Shown: positions 1 to 8,953, counted from the first letter of the stretch. The stretch is 37,392 bases of DNA from an uncultured Schlesneria sp. (GCA_903899985.1 CAIULL010000130.1:1-37392), one strand, 5' to 3'. Notes: generated by a model not told the origin, from the letters alone. Program-made: numbers and translations.

Positions 1-80
1 CGACGATTCGAAGCCAATGTCTCCACCTTCCAAGGCATCGTTCGCACCCTCATAAAAGAAAGCCAAACAATAACCACTTG

Positions 81-125
81 GTGTTACCCATGTCCCCGAA
101 CAACTGTTACCTTTGTCTCCAGTCT
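81..125 (+). repeat. 45-bp dispersed repeat, copy A
   Basis: Begins GTGTTACCCATGTC and contains two related sub-motifs (ACCCATGTC and ACCTTTGTC). A copy with roughly 80% identity by eye lies at 21264-21308 in the same orientation. Paired sub-motifs of this kind recall the terminal inverted repeats of some IS481/IS3-type insertion sequences, so this may be a solo end left by a lost element. No transposase is present, so that origin is inference. Confidence 0.5.
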
Positions 126-181
126 ATACAGTCTTCGGAGAAGCAGTGTCTTGCTTGGTCCGATTTCTGAAGCCGGAAGAG

Positions 182-211
182 CACTGCTTGGCCGAGGACG
201 GTCAAGCAGTG
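182..211. repeat. 30-bp imperfect palindrome, copy A
   Basis: CACTGCTTG and CAAGCAGTG form the two arms around a GC-rich centre. A near-identical copy (same arms with one change, same central GGACGGTC) sits at 22668-22697. Both lie in short intergenic stretches upstream of a plus-strand gene, which fits a REP-like mobile palindrome. Confidence 0.6.
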
Positions 212-349
212 GCACGTTAATTCATGCGATCGATGAACCAGGTACTGCGGCGGATAGTTGCCATGCCGTCGCGCATCCGGCATGCTGTCACAGCGGCTGC
301 GATTGGCCTCGACGACAGCCCCGCTGGTTCCGGGTTTGAAAGGAATGAA

Positions 350-1822
350 ATGGAACTTCGGTTTGTGAGGACCGTGATCTGGTCCTGCGTCAGTCTGTGC
401 GTCGCGACTTCATCTCCGCAGGGATTCAGTGCCGAGGATTCTCAGTCATGGCTTTTGGCCGGTGCGCATGCCCAGGAGATTACTCCACCGAAATTTCCAA
501 TCTCGGTCAATGGAAACATGGCAGATCAGCTGGCGACGGGGGCTCATGACCCGCTGCACGCTCGCTGCATCGTGGTGAAAGAAAAGAAATCAGCGACCCA
601 GCCCGACACCGCGATCGCCATCGTTGTCTGTGACAGTTGCATGATCCCTCGACACTTGCTGGACCGAGCCAAAGAACTGGCATCCAAAAAAACAGGAATC
701 CCGGGCTCAAATATTCTCATTTCAGCAACTCACGCGCATTCGTGTCCGACTTTGACAGGTGTCTTTCAAAGCGATCCCGATGCAGACTATGTCGAGTTTC
801 TGATCGAACAGATTGCGAAAGGAATTGAACGCGCAAATTCTCAGCTGGAGCCTGCTCGAGTTGGCTGGGGATCAATCGACCAACCGAACCTGGTCTTTAA
901 TCGCCGCTGGTTGCTGAAAGAAGGTGAGACCACGGAAGATCCATTTGGAGGTAAGTCCGACCGCGTCCAGACGAATCCCGGTTTCGGCAATTTGAAGGTG
1001 ACTCAGTCTCAAAATGTCATCGACCCGGAACTAAGCGTCTTATCAATTCAGTCGAAGGATGGACGTCCGATCGCTCTGCTGGCTAATTATTCATTGCATT
1101 ACGTTGGCGGGGTCGCAGGCAATGTCGTCTCCTCCGACTATTTCGGAGAGTTTTCACAACGGGTTGCACGGCAATTGAAGGCGACTGATGTTCAACCACC
1201 GTTTGTGGGAATCATGTCGAACGGGACGAGTGGCGATATCAACAATGTCGACTTTCGTCAGAAGTCTGTTCCTGCGCGAGAGCCATTCGAACAGATCCAG
1301 TTTGTCGCCGAAACATTGGCAGCGGACGCGGCATTGGTTTACAAAAAAATTGAATATCAAAGTGCCCTGCCGGTGAAAGCTCTTGAGACCGAAATTGTCC
1401 TCAACGCCCGTCAGCCGACTGCTGATGAACTGAACGCAGCTGAGGCGAAAATTGCTGCGATTCCTGATCGTCCGTTGAAAGGTCTACCTGCGATTTATGC
1501 TCGAGAGACCACCTTGCTTGCGGAATACCCAGCCTCTGTGAAAGCCAGGATTCAGGTCATGCGCATTGGTTCGCTGGCGATCGTCAGCTCACCTTGTGAG
1601 ACGTTTGCCGAAACGGGTCTGGCCATTAAAAAAGGAAGCCCCTTCAAACAGACATTTACGATTGAGCTGGCGAATGGCTACAACGGATACCTGCCACCTC
1701 CCGAACAACTTCGGCTTGGCGGCTATGAAACGTGGCGGGCGAGATCGAGCTATCTTTCTTCCGACGCCGAACCGAAAGTGCGGGCGACGATGCTACAACT
1801 TCTTTCGGAACTCAACAAATAA
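350..1822 (+). CDS. Exported neutral/alkaline ceramidase-like protein
   Basis: A 490-residue protein resembling the N-terminal catalytic domain of neutral/alkaline non-lysosomal ceramidases, a metal-dependent amidohydrolase-like family common and often duplicated in planctomycetes. The ATG at 350 is preferred over the upstream ATG at 224 because GAAAGGA lies 5 bases before it and because it gives an N-terminal signal peptide (hydrophobic residues about 7-20, likely cleavage near 27). Residues 127-130 are THAH, the His-containing metal-site motif, followed by SCPTLTG. An SNGTSGDINN segment is also typical of the family. The C-terminal immunoglobulin-like domain of true ceramidases is not evident. 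The substrate is unproven and need not be ceramide. The gene ends 12 bases before glgC on the same strand. Confidence 0.8.
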   Translation: MELRFVRTVIWSCVSLCVATSSPQGFSAEDSQSWLLAGAHAQEITPPKFPISVNGNMADQLATGAHDPLHARCIVVKEKKSATQPDTAIAIVVCDSCMIPRHLLDRAKELASKKTGIPGSNILISATHAHSCPTLTGVFQSDPDADYVEFLIEQIAKGIERANSQLEPARVGWGSIDQPNLVFNRRWLLKEGETTEDPFGGKSDRVQTNPGFGNLKVTQSQNVIDPELSVLSIQSKDGRPIALLANYSLHYVGGVAGNVVSSDYFGEFSQRVARQLKATDVQPPFVGIMSNGTSGDINNVDFRQKSVPAREPFEQIQFVAETLAADAALVYKKIEYQSALPVKALETEIVLNARQPTADELNAAEAKIAAIPDRPLKGLPAIYARETTLLAEYPASVKARIQVMRIGSLAIVSSPCETFAETGLAIKKGSPFKQTFTIELANGYNGYLPPPEQLRLGGYETWRARSSYLSSDAEPKVRATMLQLLSELNK

Positions 1823-1834
1823 TCGGGTGACCTA

Positions 1835-3055
1835 ATGATGCAACGAGTATTGGCTTTGATCCTGGCAGGAGGCAAGGGAACACGGCTCGAACCGTTGACA
1901 CGAGACCGTGCTAAACCAGCGGTCCCGTTTGGCGGTGCTTATCGGATTATCGACTTTACTCTTTCCAATTGCATCAATAGTGGATTGCGTAAAATCCTGG
2001 TTCTGACACAGTTCAAATCCGCCAGTCTTGACCGGCACATGAATCTTGGCTGGCGATTTCTCTGCCGCGAACTACACGAATACATCGACGTTTTGCCCCC
2101 TCAGCAGAGGATCGACGAAAACTGGTATCAGGGGACTGCCGATGCCGTCTATCAGAACATCTATTCGATCGAAAAAGCGGAATCAGACTATGTTTTGATC
2201 TTGTCAGGTGATCACATTTATAAAATGGATTACGCCGATCTGATCAAGGACCATATCGAATCGAAGGCGGTGCTGACGATTGGTTGCATTCCATGCTCAA
2301 TAAAAGAAGGGCGTGAATTTGGCGTGATGGAAATCGATCCAACTCGCCGGATCGTCGCGTTTGAAGAGAAGCCGCAGAATCCAAAGCCGATTCCCGGTGA
2401 CCCCGCACATTGCCTGGCCTCCATGGGGATCTACGTTTTTAATACGAACTTTCTGTTCGAGCAGTTATGTCAGGACGCTACGAATGGGAAAAGTTCGCAT
2501 GATTTTGGCAAGAACATTATTCCTTCGCTGATCCAGTCGAAGCTGGTCCGTGCCTTTCCCTTTCAGGACAAGAACACGGGGCGAAGCCTGTACTGGCGGG
2601 ATGTTGGTACGCTCGATTCTTACTATGAAGCGAATATGGACCTCGTCGCTGTTGAGCCGGAATTGAACCTTTACGATCGGTCCTGGCCCCTCAGGACGTA
2701 CACGCCCCAGGAACCGCCGCCAAAGTTCGTGTTCGCGCAAACGGCGGGAAGTAACCCTCGCTTAGGTCACGCACTCGACAGCCTCGTCTGTTCGGGGTCA
2801 ATCGTTTCCGGGGGTGAAGTCCGAAGATCCGTTCTTGGCTATAATGTTCGAGTGAATAGCTGGTCAACGGTTGAAGAATCAATCCTGTTTGACGGTGTGG
2901 AAATCGGTCGCAATTGCAAGATTCGGCGAGCGATCATCGACAAGCGAGTTCGTCTGCCCGAAGGAACTTCGGTGGGTTATGACCTCGATCAAGACCGTGC
3001 GGCAGGTTATACCGTTACCGATTCCGGGATCGTCGTGATCGGTAAAGCGGGCTGA
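1835..3055 (+). CDS. glgC: Glucose-1-phosphate adenylyltransferase (ADP-glucose pyrophosphorylase)
   Basis: A 406-residue enzyme that makes ADP-glucose and pyrophosphate from ATP and glucose-1-phosphate, the committed step of bacterial glycogen synthesis. The nucleotidyltransferase signature GGKGTRL is at residues 12-18, followed by KPAVPFGG and the DFTLSNC segment. SGDHIYKMDY carries the metal-binding Asp, FEEKP is the conserved sugar-phosphate region, and the C-terminal third has the repeated hydrophobic pattern of a left-handed beta-helix. Length is close to the usual 400-430 residues. Two adjacent ATGs (1835 and 1838) are possible starts. No other glycogen gene is visible nearby, so glgC here is not in a glycogen operon. 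Confidence 0.95.
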   Translation: MMQRVLALILAGGKGTRLEPLTRDRAKPAVPFGGAYRIIDFTLSNCINSGLRKILVLTQFKSASLDRHMNLGWRFLCRELHEYIDVLPPQQRIDENWYQGTADAVYQNIYSIEKAESDYVLILSGDHIYKMDYADLIKDHIESKAVLTIGCIPCSIKEGREFGVMEIDPTRRIVAFEEKPQNPKPIPGDPAHCLASMGIYVFNTNFLFEQLCQDATNGKSSHDFGKNIIPSLIQSKLVRAFPFQDKNTGRSLYWRDVGTLDSYYEANMDLVAVEPELNLYDRSWPLRTYTPQEPPPKFVFAQTAGSNPRLGHALDSLVCSGSIVSGGEVRRSVLGYNVRVNSWSTVEESILFDGVEIGRNCKIRRAIIDKRVRLPEGTSVGYDLDQDRAAGYTVTDSGIVVIGKAG

Positions 3056-3353
3056 GATCGATCAAAGGAAAAGTCCATCTGCCACAAATCGAGGGTAACG
3101 ATCTTTGATTGCAAATTGGTCTGGTATTCGTCGTTGTCCCAAACAAAGGCCATGTTAAACGATGAATCCGTCGCCATCGTTTAACCGCGCCTCGCAGAGA
3201 AGCGGGAACTAAGCGGCGTGATTGCCGTCAACCGAGGCGTCAATTCTCGTTGGAGCGATGCGAAATGGTCGGCTCGGTAACGTTCGAAGAGATCGGCTGA
3301 ACGCCGATCTGCCTGCGCCGCTGGCTTCGGGTTAAACGAATAATCCCTCCATT
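3056..3353. other. Intergenic region between convergent genes
   Basis: About 300 bases between the ends of glgC (plus) and the LOR/SDH gene (minus). I see no open frame with protein-like composition and no hairpin followed by a T-run that would qualify as an intrinsic terminator. Confidence 0.5.
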
Positions 3354-4604
3354 TCAACTTCCTAACCCGCCTAGTTCCTGCACGAGCACTCGCAGAAACG
3401 GCTCGACGTCAGTGACCAGTCCGATTGTTTGAAACGTCCCTCGGTCGGCGAGTTTCGTGACGGTCGCAGGGTTGATGTCGACGCAGACGGTCTTTACTCC
3501 AGCGGGCAACATGTTTCCGACGGCAATACTGTGCAAGGTGGTGGCAATCATCAGACAGAACGTCACCCCCTGGACCAATTCGCGCATCCTGGTCTGGGCC
3601 ACCAGCGAATCCGTAATGACATCTGGCAGCGGCCCGTCGTCGCGGATACTTCCGGCCAGCACGTACGGAATGTTGTGCTGAATGCATTCGAACATGATTC
3701 CGCTGGTCAGAAGTTTCTGGTCGACGGCCTGACGAATTCCCCCCAATCGCCGAATCCGGTTAATCGAACGTAGATGGTGTTCGTGTCCTTCTTCGGTGCT
3801 TCCTCCACTTTGCATCGAGATGCCCAGGCTGGTTCCGTAGAACGATTGTTCGATGTCGTGCGTCGCCAGCGCGTTTCCGGCGAACAGCACGTGAACGTAA
3901 CCTTTACGAATCAGCCAACTGAGCAGTTCACGGCTTCCCGTATGAACAACGGCAGGTCCCGCCACGACGAGGATTCGGCCGTTTCCTTCGGCCGCTCGGC
4001 GCATGCTTTCGGCAATCTCTCGAACCGTCAGGTTTTTCGGCTTTTCGCTGGAAACGGTGCTGTTCATGAATCCAAATGAATGGCCATGAGCACGATCGCG
4101 ACCGACGGGAAAGACACGAGTTCCCAGTCGACCGACAACGATCTGATCACCCAGCTTGACGTCCGCCATGGCGACGCACCAGGCCCGACCTGCCACTCGA
4201 TCAACCGCGATGCCACAGTCCATCTCCTGCCGTTCAACAGGAATCCAGCGGCCACCCCATCGAACTTCGGTCGGCTCGTTTGTTGTTGCGTAGAACCCTT
4301 CGGGGAAAGCTCCGGCGATGTCCGCAGACTCGACACGAATGTCATGGTGCTGAACCGGGACGGCGCCGTGCTGCCCGATCGTCGTGAGAATCTGTTCGAG
4401 GCAATCTTTCGTCGGAGCCGAAACGGTTAATCGAACGTAACTGGGGTCCCGACGATTATGGCCAATCCGAATCTCGTGACTGAGGTAGTCTCCACCGAGA
4501 CCGGTGATTTCATCCAGTACTTTTGGCAGTAACAGACTGTCAATAATGTGCCCAGCCAGTTCGACATCTTCGGAAAAACCTTGAGAGTGCGACGCGGCCA
4601 TCAT
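3354..4604 (-). CDS. LOR/SDH-domain protein (TIGR00300 type)
   Basis: A 416-residue protein matching the TIGR00300 / LOR-SDH bifunctional-enzyme conserved region. The N-terminal half has the characteristic VELAGHIIDSLLLPKVLDEI segment and a putative ligand-binding module. The C-terminal half has the alpha/beta pattern of a dinucleotide-binding fold (RILVVAGPAVVHTG, then LFAGNALATHDIEQ). Archaeal members act as ornithine cyclodeaminase and the cyanobacterial version is the C-terminal part of the arginine-ornithine enzyme ArgZ/AgrE, so amino-acid (ornithine to proline) metabolism is plausible. There is no N-terminal guanidine-modifying domain. The start is supported by AAAGGA five bases upstream of the ATG. 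It is transcribed alone, convergent with glgC. Confidence 0.8.
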   Translation of the reverse strand: MMAASHSQGFSEDVELAGHIIDSLLLPKVLDEITGLGGDYLSHEIRIGHNRRDPSYVRLTVSAPTKDCLEQILTTIGQHGAVPVQHHDIRVESADIAGAFPEGFYATTNEPTEVRWGGRWIPVERQEMDCGIAVDRVAGRAWCVAMADVKLGDQIVVGRLGTRVFPVGRDRAHGHSFGFMNSTVSSEKPKNLTVREIAESMRRAAEGNGRILVVAGPAVVHTGSRELLSWLIRKGYVHVLFAGNALATHDIEQSFYGTSLGISMQSGGSTEEGHEHHLRSINRIRRLGGIRQAVDQKLLTSGIMFECIQHNIPYVLAGSIRDDGPLPDVITDSLVAQTRMRELVQGVTFCLMIATTLHSIAVGNMLPAGVKTVCVDINPATVTKLADRGTFQTIGLVTDVEPFLRVLVQELGGLGS

Positions 4605-5012
4605 CAGTCCTTTGAATCGGGGGGATGAAAAAACTGTCGTTCATCAATTGATGAAATCATATCCGAGAGCTGTCTGAAGGATAGGTACGGTTTGTCATTC
4701 GATTCGAAAGTGAAACGAAACCCACCCCCGCTGGGGTGGTTAACGGGCCTTTGTCCTGGCCTTTTCTTACGCCGATTTGACACAATGGCGCGATCACTCT
4801 TCGGCCCCCTGGTGCAAAGGCCCGCTAACCACCTCCGCAGGGGAGGTGGGGTTTCGGTAAGTTCTAATAAACGTCCAGGATCTGAAACGACAGCGAAGAC
4901 GACATTCTGTCTTTATTTTGCTGTTCGCTGATTGTATGATGGAACTGGCTTGCGACATTCAGCACAATTCGCCGACATCTCTGATTTTTACAGCCTTTTG
5001 AAGATAACTATT
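4605..5012. other. Intergenic region with large inverted repeat
   Basis: About 400 bases between divergently transcribed genes. It should hold the promoters for both. The main visible structure is the long inverted repeat at 4717-4855. A short open frame across it is best explained by the repeat rather than by a gene. Confidence 0.5.
4717..4855. repeat. Long inverted repeat (about 40-bp arms)
   Basis: Left arm 4717-4753 (GAAACCCACCCCCGC...CGGGCCTTTG) and right arm 4815-4855 are reverse complements with a few mismatches and a 4-base length difference, separated by about 60 bases. Each arm also contains a smaller self-complementary piece (CCACCCCCGCTGGGGTGG on the left). The element could form a branched hairpin in DNA or RNA and resembles a MITE or REP-type element. 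Confidence 0.7.
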
Positions 5013-6068
5013 ATGAGCGAATCTTCAGCCTCACTTGATGATTTGATTCTGTTGAATCGCGAGATTGCCGCGCTGGTGAAAGCGGGGATTCCGCTGGAAC
5101 TGGGTTTGCGAGGCCTTTCTGGCAGCGTGGGGACTCGCCTCGGGCGGTTATCCGAACGTTTGTCAAAACGCCTGGCAAGTGGACGATCATTATCCGACGC
5201 CCTCGCGGAAGAAGGCCCGGCGGTTTCTCCCGTCTACACGGCCGTGATGGAAGCTGGATTGGCCTCCGGTCGCCTTCCCGAAGCACTTGAAGCGATGGCG
5301 GCATCGGGTCAACTGATCCAGGAAACTCGGCGGCGGGTGTTTCTGGCCGTCCTGTATCCCGTGATTTGTGCCATTGTGGGCTACGTCATGTTTTGCGGCT
5401 TTCTGACGTTTATGGCACCGCAACTGGTGAAAGCTGCGGAAATGTTCCGTTTTCCGTCGAGCTGGCCAATTGAGTTGGCGAAAACGCTTCATCAACATCG
5501 CCGGTATGCGACGATGGTCATTCCGGCGATCGTCCTTTCCGTGACTGTTTTGACGGTCCTGTTTCGGAACAGCATCGCTCGCGCTCCGTGGCGTTTCTTA
5601 AGTTCATTTCGCTGGGTTCCCGGCGTGAGTTCCATTCGGCGCAGCCAGGATTGGTCTCAGTTTGCAGAACTTCTTGCCATGCAGCTTGAACATTCCACTC
5701 CATTACCACGCGCCTTCACCCTGGCAGCCGATTCAATCGATGATCCCCGATTTCATCGTGAAGCTCGCCAGATGAGTGATCAGCTGGCTCAAGGTCATAC
5801 GCTGGCGCAATCGCTTGGTGCCATCAAGTCGATGCCGCCGCTGATACGCTGGATGCTTGTGACAGGTGAAAAACAAGGGACTTTGTCTCTGACGTTACGC
5901 CAATTGGCTGACACTTTTCGTCGTCAGGCGTTAAGGCGAGCCGCTGACCTGAAGACATGGCTTCCCGTTATGATTACAATCGCGGTGACAGGTACAATTG
6001 GTCTTGCGTATGGACTGGTCTTTTTTATTCCCATGCGGGCGCTTCTTTTCGGGTTGATGAACGAATGA
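5013..6068 (+). CDS. Type II secretion / type IV pilus inner-membrane platform protein (GspF/PilC-like)
   Basis: A 351-residue protein with two T2SSF-type helical domains. Hallmarks are ALVKAGIPLELGLRGL near the N-terminus, with the paired repeat AMQLEHSTPLPRAFTLA in the second half. Three hydrophobic segments are visible: the region after VFLAVLYP, one around TMVIPAIVLSVTVLTVLF, and a C-terminal one beginning WLPVMITIAVTG. The ATG at 5013 fits the usual N-terminus better than one 81 bases upstream; GAAG lies 9 bases before it. F proteins assemble the inner-membrane platform that pushes out pseudopili or pili. No G, E or D component is adjacent, so the machine it serves is unknown. It overlaps the next gene by 4 bases (ATGA). 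Confidence 0.82.
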   Translation: MSESSASLDDLILLNREIAALVKAGIPLELGLRGLSGSVGTRLGRLSERLSKRLASGRSLSDALAEEGPAVSPVYTAVMEAGLASGRLPEALEAMAASGQLIQETRRRVFLAVLYPVICAIVGYVMFCGFLTFMAPQLVKAAEMFRFPSSWPIELAKTLHQHRRYATMVIPAIVLSVTVLTVLFRNSIARAPWRFLSSFRWVPGVSSIRRSQDWSQFAELLAMQLEHSTPLPRAFTLAADSIDDPRFHREARQMSDQLAQGHTLAQSLGAIKSMPPLIRWMLVTGEKQGTLSLTLRQLADTFRRQALRRAADLKTWLPVMITIAVTGTIGLAYGLVFFIPMRALLFGLMNE

Positions 6069-6559
6069 CGGTCGGCACAGAATCAGTCCCCCCGCAGAAT
6101 GAACGACGACAAAATCCGAGTGATCCACTCTCGCCACAACGTTCGCGTGAAGTTCCTGGCCGCTATATTGTGCTTGGATTGCTCTGCCTGGGAATTGCGG
6201 CGACCGCTCTCTTGTTCGTCTATTGGGACCGGCAGACAAAACCCTTTCGCCCGCTTCGAGAAGCAATCGGTCGCGAATTTCGTCATTCTCGACCGAACGT
6301 CGAAGGGGGCCGTCCAAAAGGTCGCGGGCCATGGACGTTGCGAGTTTCGATGACCGTTGACTTCCCCCCTGCTGAAGATTCACCTCGGGCCAACCAGATT
6401 TTCAATCGCGTGATCGAAATTGCAGGCCAGTACCAGGATCTCAGCAAGATCGACAAGGTTGAAGTCAATCTGATCCAGTTCGTTCCCCAGGAATTAGCGA
6501 AAACGAGGAAGTTGATCTGGACTGCCAAGGAACCGGCCGGCCCCGGCGATCCGCAGTAG
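6065..6559 (+). CDS. Small single-pass membrane protein, unknown function
   Basis: A 164-residue protein that I do not recognise. Its start codon overlaps the stop of the GspF-like gene (ATGA), implying translational coupling. It has a Pro/Arg-rich cytoplasmic-type N-terminus (residues 1-32), one transmembrane helix (about 34-54) and a soluble C-terminal domain of about 110 residues with a mixed alpha/beta pattern (TLRVSMTVDFPP; VIEIAGQYQDLSKI; VEVNLIQFVP). The coupling suggests a partner of the GspF-like protein, perhaps a secretion or pilus accessory subunit. That is inference from position only. Confidence 0.7.
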   Translation: MTVGTESVPPQNERRQNPSDPLSPQRSREVPGRYIVLGLLCLGIAATALLFVYWDRQTKPFRPLREAIGREFRHSRPNVEGGRPKGRGPWTLRVSMTVDFPPAEDSPRANQIFNRVIEIAGQYQDLSKIDKVEVNLIQFVPQELAKTRKLIWTAKEPAGPGDPQ

Positions 6560-6594
6560 AATCAAAAACGGAATTCGATCGACACGAGAAGTCC

Positions 6595-7743
6595 ATGGCT
6601 AACGAGCTGTTTCCTGATGACGAGGCTGATTCAGCCGATCCAGACCGTGACTTGATCGACGTCTTGCGGTTGAATCTGGTACCGGGTCTTGGCCCGCGAA
6701 CTTATCAACTGTTACTCGAACGATTTGGTTCGCCAAGAGGGATCCTCAACGCATCCGTTTCCCGGTTGCAAGAGGTTCAGAACGTCGGTCCGAAATTGGC
6801 GATGTCCCTGATTACGCATGGGACCGAGGTGGCTGCGCGGGAGGAACTGGCAAAGGCTCGCGCTGCGGGAATTACTTTGTACATTCGGGACGCGGCAGGT
6901 TATCCAGCACCCCTGGGCCGAATCCCTGATCCACCGACGGTGATCTATTGCAAAGGAACGTTGGTCGAAGCGGACGGCCTGTCAATCGGCGTCGTCGGGT
7001 CCCGGCATTGTACGGCTTACGGGCGACAACAAACCAACCGACTCGCTCAGGCCTTAGCGAGGGTCGGCATTACCGTCGTGAGCGGATTAGCCCGAGGGAT
7101 CGATGCCGAAGCTCATAAAGGAGCGTTAGAAGCAGGAGGCCGAACAATCGCGGTCTGTGCGACGGGAATGAACACGATTTACCCGCCCGAACACGTCGAT
7201 CTGGCTGCGGCGGTCGTGAAGCAAGGCTGCCTGCTCACCGAATCGCCGATGGACCAGACCCCGAAGTCAGGCCTGTTCCCCCAGCGAAACCGTATCATCA
7301 GCGGTTTGTCACTCGGGGTCGTCCTGATCGAAGCAGGCCGCAGCAGCGGTGCCTTGCATACCGCTCGTCACGCGATGGAACAAAACCGCGAAGTCTTCGC
7401 GATGCCGGGCCGAGTCGATTCCGATGCGAGCCTCGGCTGCCTCGACCTGATCCGAGACGGAGCAACATTGATTCGCGACGTTGACGATGTGCTCAGCGCG
7501 TTGGGACCGCTCGTCAAACCGATTCAGCGAACTCCAACCGAAACAGTTCGAAAGCCGGCTGAACTAACCCTGTCAGATCAGGAACGAACAATTCTGAATC
7601 TGGTCACGGCCGAATCAACTGCGGTGGACGACGTGATTCGAACCGCCAACATCGAAGCGTCGCGAGTCCTCTCGACCCTGACCGTCCTGGAAATGAAACG
7701 CCTGGTGCGAAGGCTCCCTGGCGGGTTTGTTGTGCGGTATTAA
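6595..7743 (+). CDS. dprA: DNA-processing protein DprA
   Basis: A 382-residue DprA (Smf), which binds incoming single-stranded DNA during natural transformation and loads RecA. An N-terminal helix-hairpin-helix/SAM-like region lies at about residues 20-75 (VPGLGPRTY, VQNVGPK). The Rossmann-type DprA core at about 115-300 contains GVVGSRHCTAYG, SGLARGIDAEAH (163-174) and the FPQRNRIISGLS motif. A C-terminal winged-helix domain covers about 320-382. GAGAAG precedes the ATG. It follows the two membrane-protein genes by 35 bases and may be in the same transcript. It is the last recognisable core gene before the accessory island. Confidence 0.95.
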   Translation: MANELFPDDEADSADPDRDLIDVLRLNLVPGLGPRTYQLLLERFGSPRGILNASVSRLQEVQNVGPKLAMSLITHGTEVAAREELAKARAAGITLYIRDAAGYPAPLGRIPDPPTVIYCKGTLVEADGLSIGVVGSRHCTAYGRQQTNRLAQALARVGITVVSGLARGIDAEAHKGALEAGGRTIAVCATGMNTIYPPEHVDLAAAVVKQGCLLTESPMDQTPKSGLFPQRNRIISGLSLGVVLIEAGRSSGALHTARHAMEQNREVFAMPGRVDSDASLGCLDLIRDGATLIRDVDDVLSALGPLVKPIQRTPTETVRKPAELTLSDQERTILNLVTAESTAVDDVIRTANIEASRVLSTLTVLEMKRLVRRLPGGFVVRY

Positions 7744-7875
7744 ACAAACACAAGGTCGACGACGAGCCACTGCCGTCTGCGACTCTTCGTTTTCCACGCT
7801 GGCTCGCTCACGTGGTCGCAAATTTGGAAGCCAGACAACGCGGCGCATCCCAACGCTCTTGCTTGCTTTCCGCTA

Positions 7876-8283
7876 TCAGAGTATTTCAACGGAGATTTCG
7901 GAACACCGGGAAAGGTCTTTGTCCCCGGTTACGAATGAAGTTGCGCCGTAAATAATTGCGGTTGCCAAATGCATCGAATCCGGAGTCTTGAAATTAAGAG
8001 ACGCACGAAGCTCGGTTGCCCTTTCGATAACTTCTGAAGTCAATTCAAAAAGTTCGATTTCTGAACTTGTAAAAAGCGCATCGTAAAGTGCGAGGAGGGG
8101 CGTGTTATTCTCTCGTAATGGTTTTACGCGGCACTCGAGGCGACGGAGTCTGGATGTCCCGATGAATCGACCTTTCCCACGAAACGGAAGAAATCTCGCT
8201 TCGAGAGGCGCACGGGTGGTTGCGTCAACTTCGAGAAGGCGGATCAATACGTTTGCGTCAACGTAGATCTCGACTTTTCCCAA
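7876..8283 (-). CDS. PIN-domain ribonuclease toxin (VapC-like), copy 1
   Basis: A 135-residue PIN domain, the fold of VapC toxins that cleave tRNA or rRNA. The N-terminal strand VEIYVDANVLIRLLE carries the first catalytic Asp, RRLECRV supplies the conserved Glu, TPDSMHLATAI the third acidic residue, and TGDKDL the last. All acidic positions expected for an active nuclease appear present. The start appears to be TTG at 8283, with AGGACGAG about 9 bases upstream and no better codon in frame. The gene overlaps the preceding antitoxin gene by 40 bases, a typical coupled toxin-antitoxin arrangement. Confidence 0.88.
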   Translation of the reverse strand: MGKVEIYVDANVLIRLLEVDATTRAPLEARFLPFRGKGRFIGTSRLRRLECRVKPLRENNTPLLALYDALFTSSEIELFELTSEVIERATELRASLNFKTPDSMHLATAIIYGATSFVTGDKDLSRCSEISVEIL

Positions 8284-8477
8284 TCGTCGCGCTCGTCCTG
8301 AATTTGTTTCTGAATATCGGCCCCGCTTCTCAATTGATGAGCCTTTCCAAATAAGTCAAAGATTGAAGTTGCGGGGACAGGATTTCGCGTCGTGGTATTT
8401 CGGATGATATCAATCAGTGATTCGACAGCGTGTACCGCTTCGGCAGAAAGCCCAGTTACGTCAATAGTCTGTGTCAC
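8244..8477 (-). CDS. VapB-like antitoxin, copy 1
   Basis: A 77-residue protein upstream of and overlapping the PIN toxin, expected to neutralise it and autoregulate the operon. The N-terminus (TQTIDVTGLSAEAVHAVESL) has a strand-helix pattern that could be a dimeric DNA-binding element. The C-terminal half is charged (DIQKQIQDERDDWEKSR), the kind of extended tail that wraps a PIN toxin. The start codon is GTG. The assignment rests mainly on position and size; the DNA-binding family is not resolved. Confidence 0.75.
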   Translation of the reverse strand: MTQTIDVTGLSAEAVHAVESLIDIIRNTTTRNPVPATSIFDLFGKAHQLRSGADIQKQIQDERDDWEKSRSTLTQTY

Positions 8478-8953
8478 GATTTTAGCTCGAAAGGCCTACA
8501 AAACGAGAATTCTTGGCAACCAGCGCTGTCGGCAAACATGCCGAAGTCGATTCCGTTCGTAGTGAGGTTGATGCTACAAGGCAAGTCAACGAAGGCAACA
8601 TCTCAAATTTCTTTTTCCCTGTGCCGCTGTCTTTCTGTTTTTCAATTCAAATTTGAATCCAATTGGAATTCCCAATTCCATCCGAAGTCCCAACGGGACG
8701 GCCCGAAAACGAACCACAAACCAAACAATTGACTTGGTGCGAGGTGTCGCCTCGTGAGGAGTTTCCTGCGAGGGAATTCGATCAGAAAACCAAAACGGTC
8801 TCACACGAAGCCACGAAGGGAAGAATTCCATTGTTTTTCCTTCTTCGCGATTCCGCGCCTTCGCGTGAAACATCTTTTCTTACGATCACAAATGCGTCTC
8901 ATTTGCTGAAAGGCCATGTTGGAAGCTTCGAAACGGGGAATTTAGATTCTGAA
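8478..8953. other. Repeat-like intergenic region
   Basis: About 475 bases between divergent genes. It contains AT-rich text around 8640-8680 and phrases such as CACGAAGCCACGAAGGGAAG that look like degenerate dispersed repeats. Open frames here have compositions unlike their neighbours and I do not accept them. Confidence 0.45.

Larger units (their letters stand above)
1..349. other. Intergenic leader with dispersed repeats
   Basis: No convincing coding region is visible before the ceramidase-like gene. The stretch contains a 45-base repeat (81-125) and a 30-base imperfect palindrome (182-211), each with a second copy about 21-22 kb downstream in this window. A ribosome-binding site (GAAAGGA) lies at its right end, just before the start at 350. 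Confidence 0.6.

Noticed and set aside
4692-4931. 79-codon plus-strand open frame
   Set aside because: Runs through the long inverted repeat; Pro/Arg/Gly-rich composition and no ribosome-binding site.
8663-8953. N-terminal extension of the 88-aa orphan gene
   Set aside because: The duplicated segment begins only 8 bases before ATG 8954, so the extension is not shared and looks non-coding.
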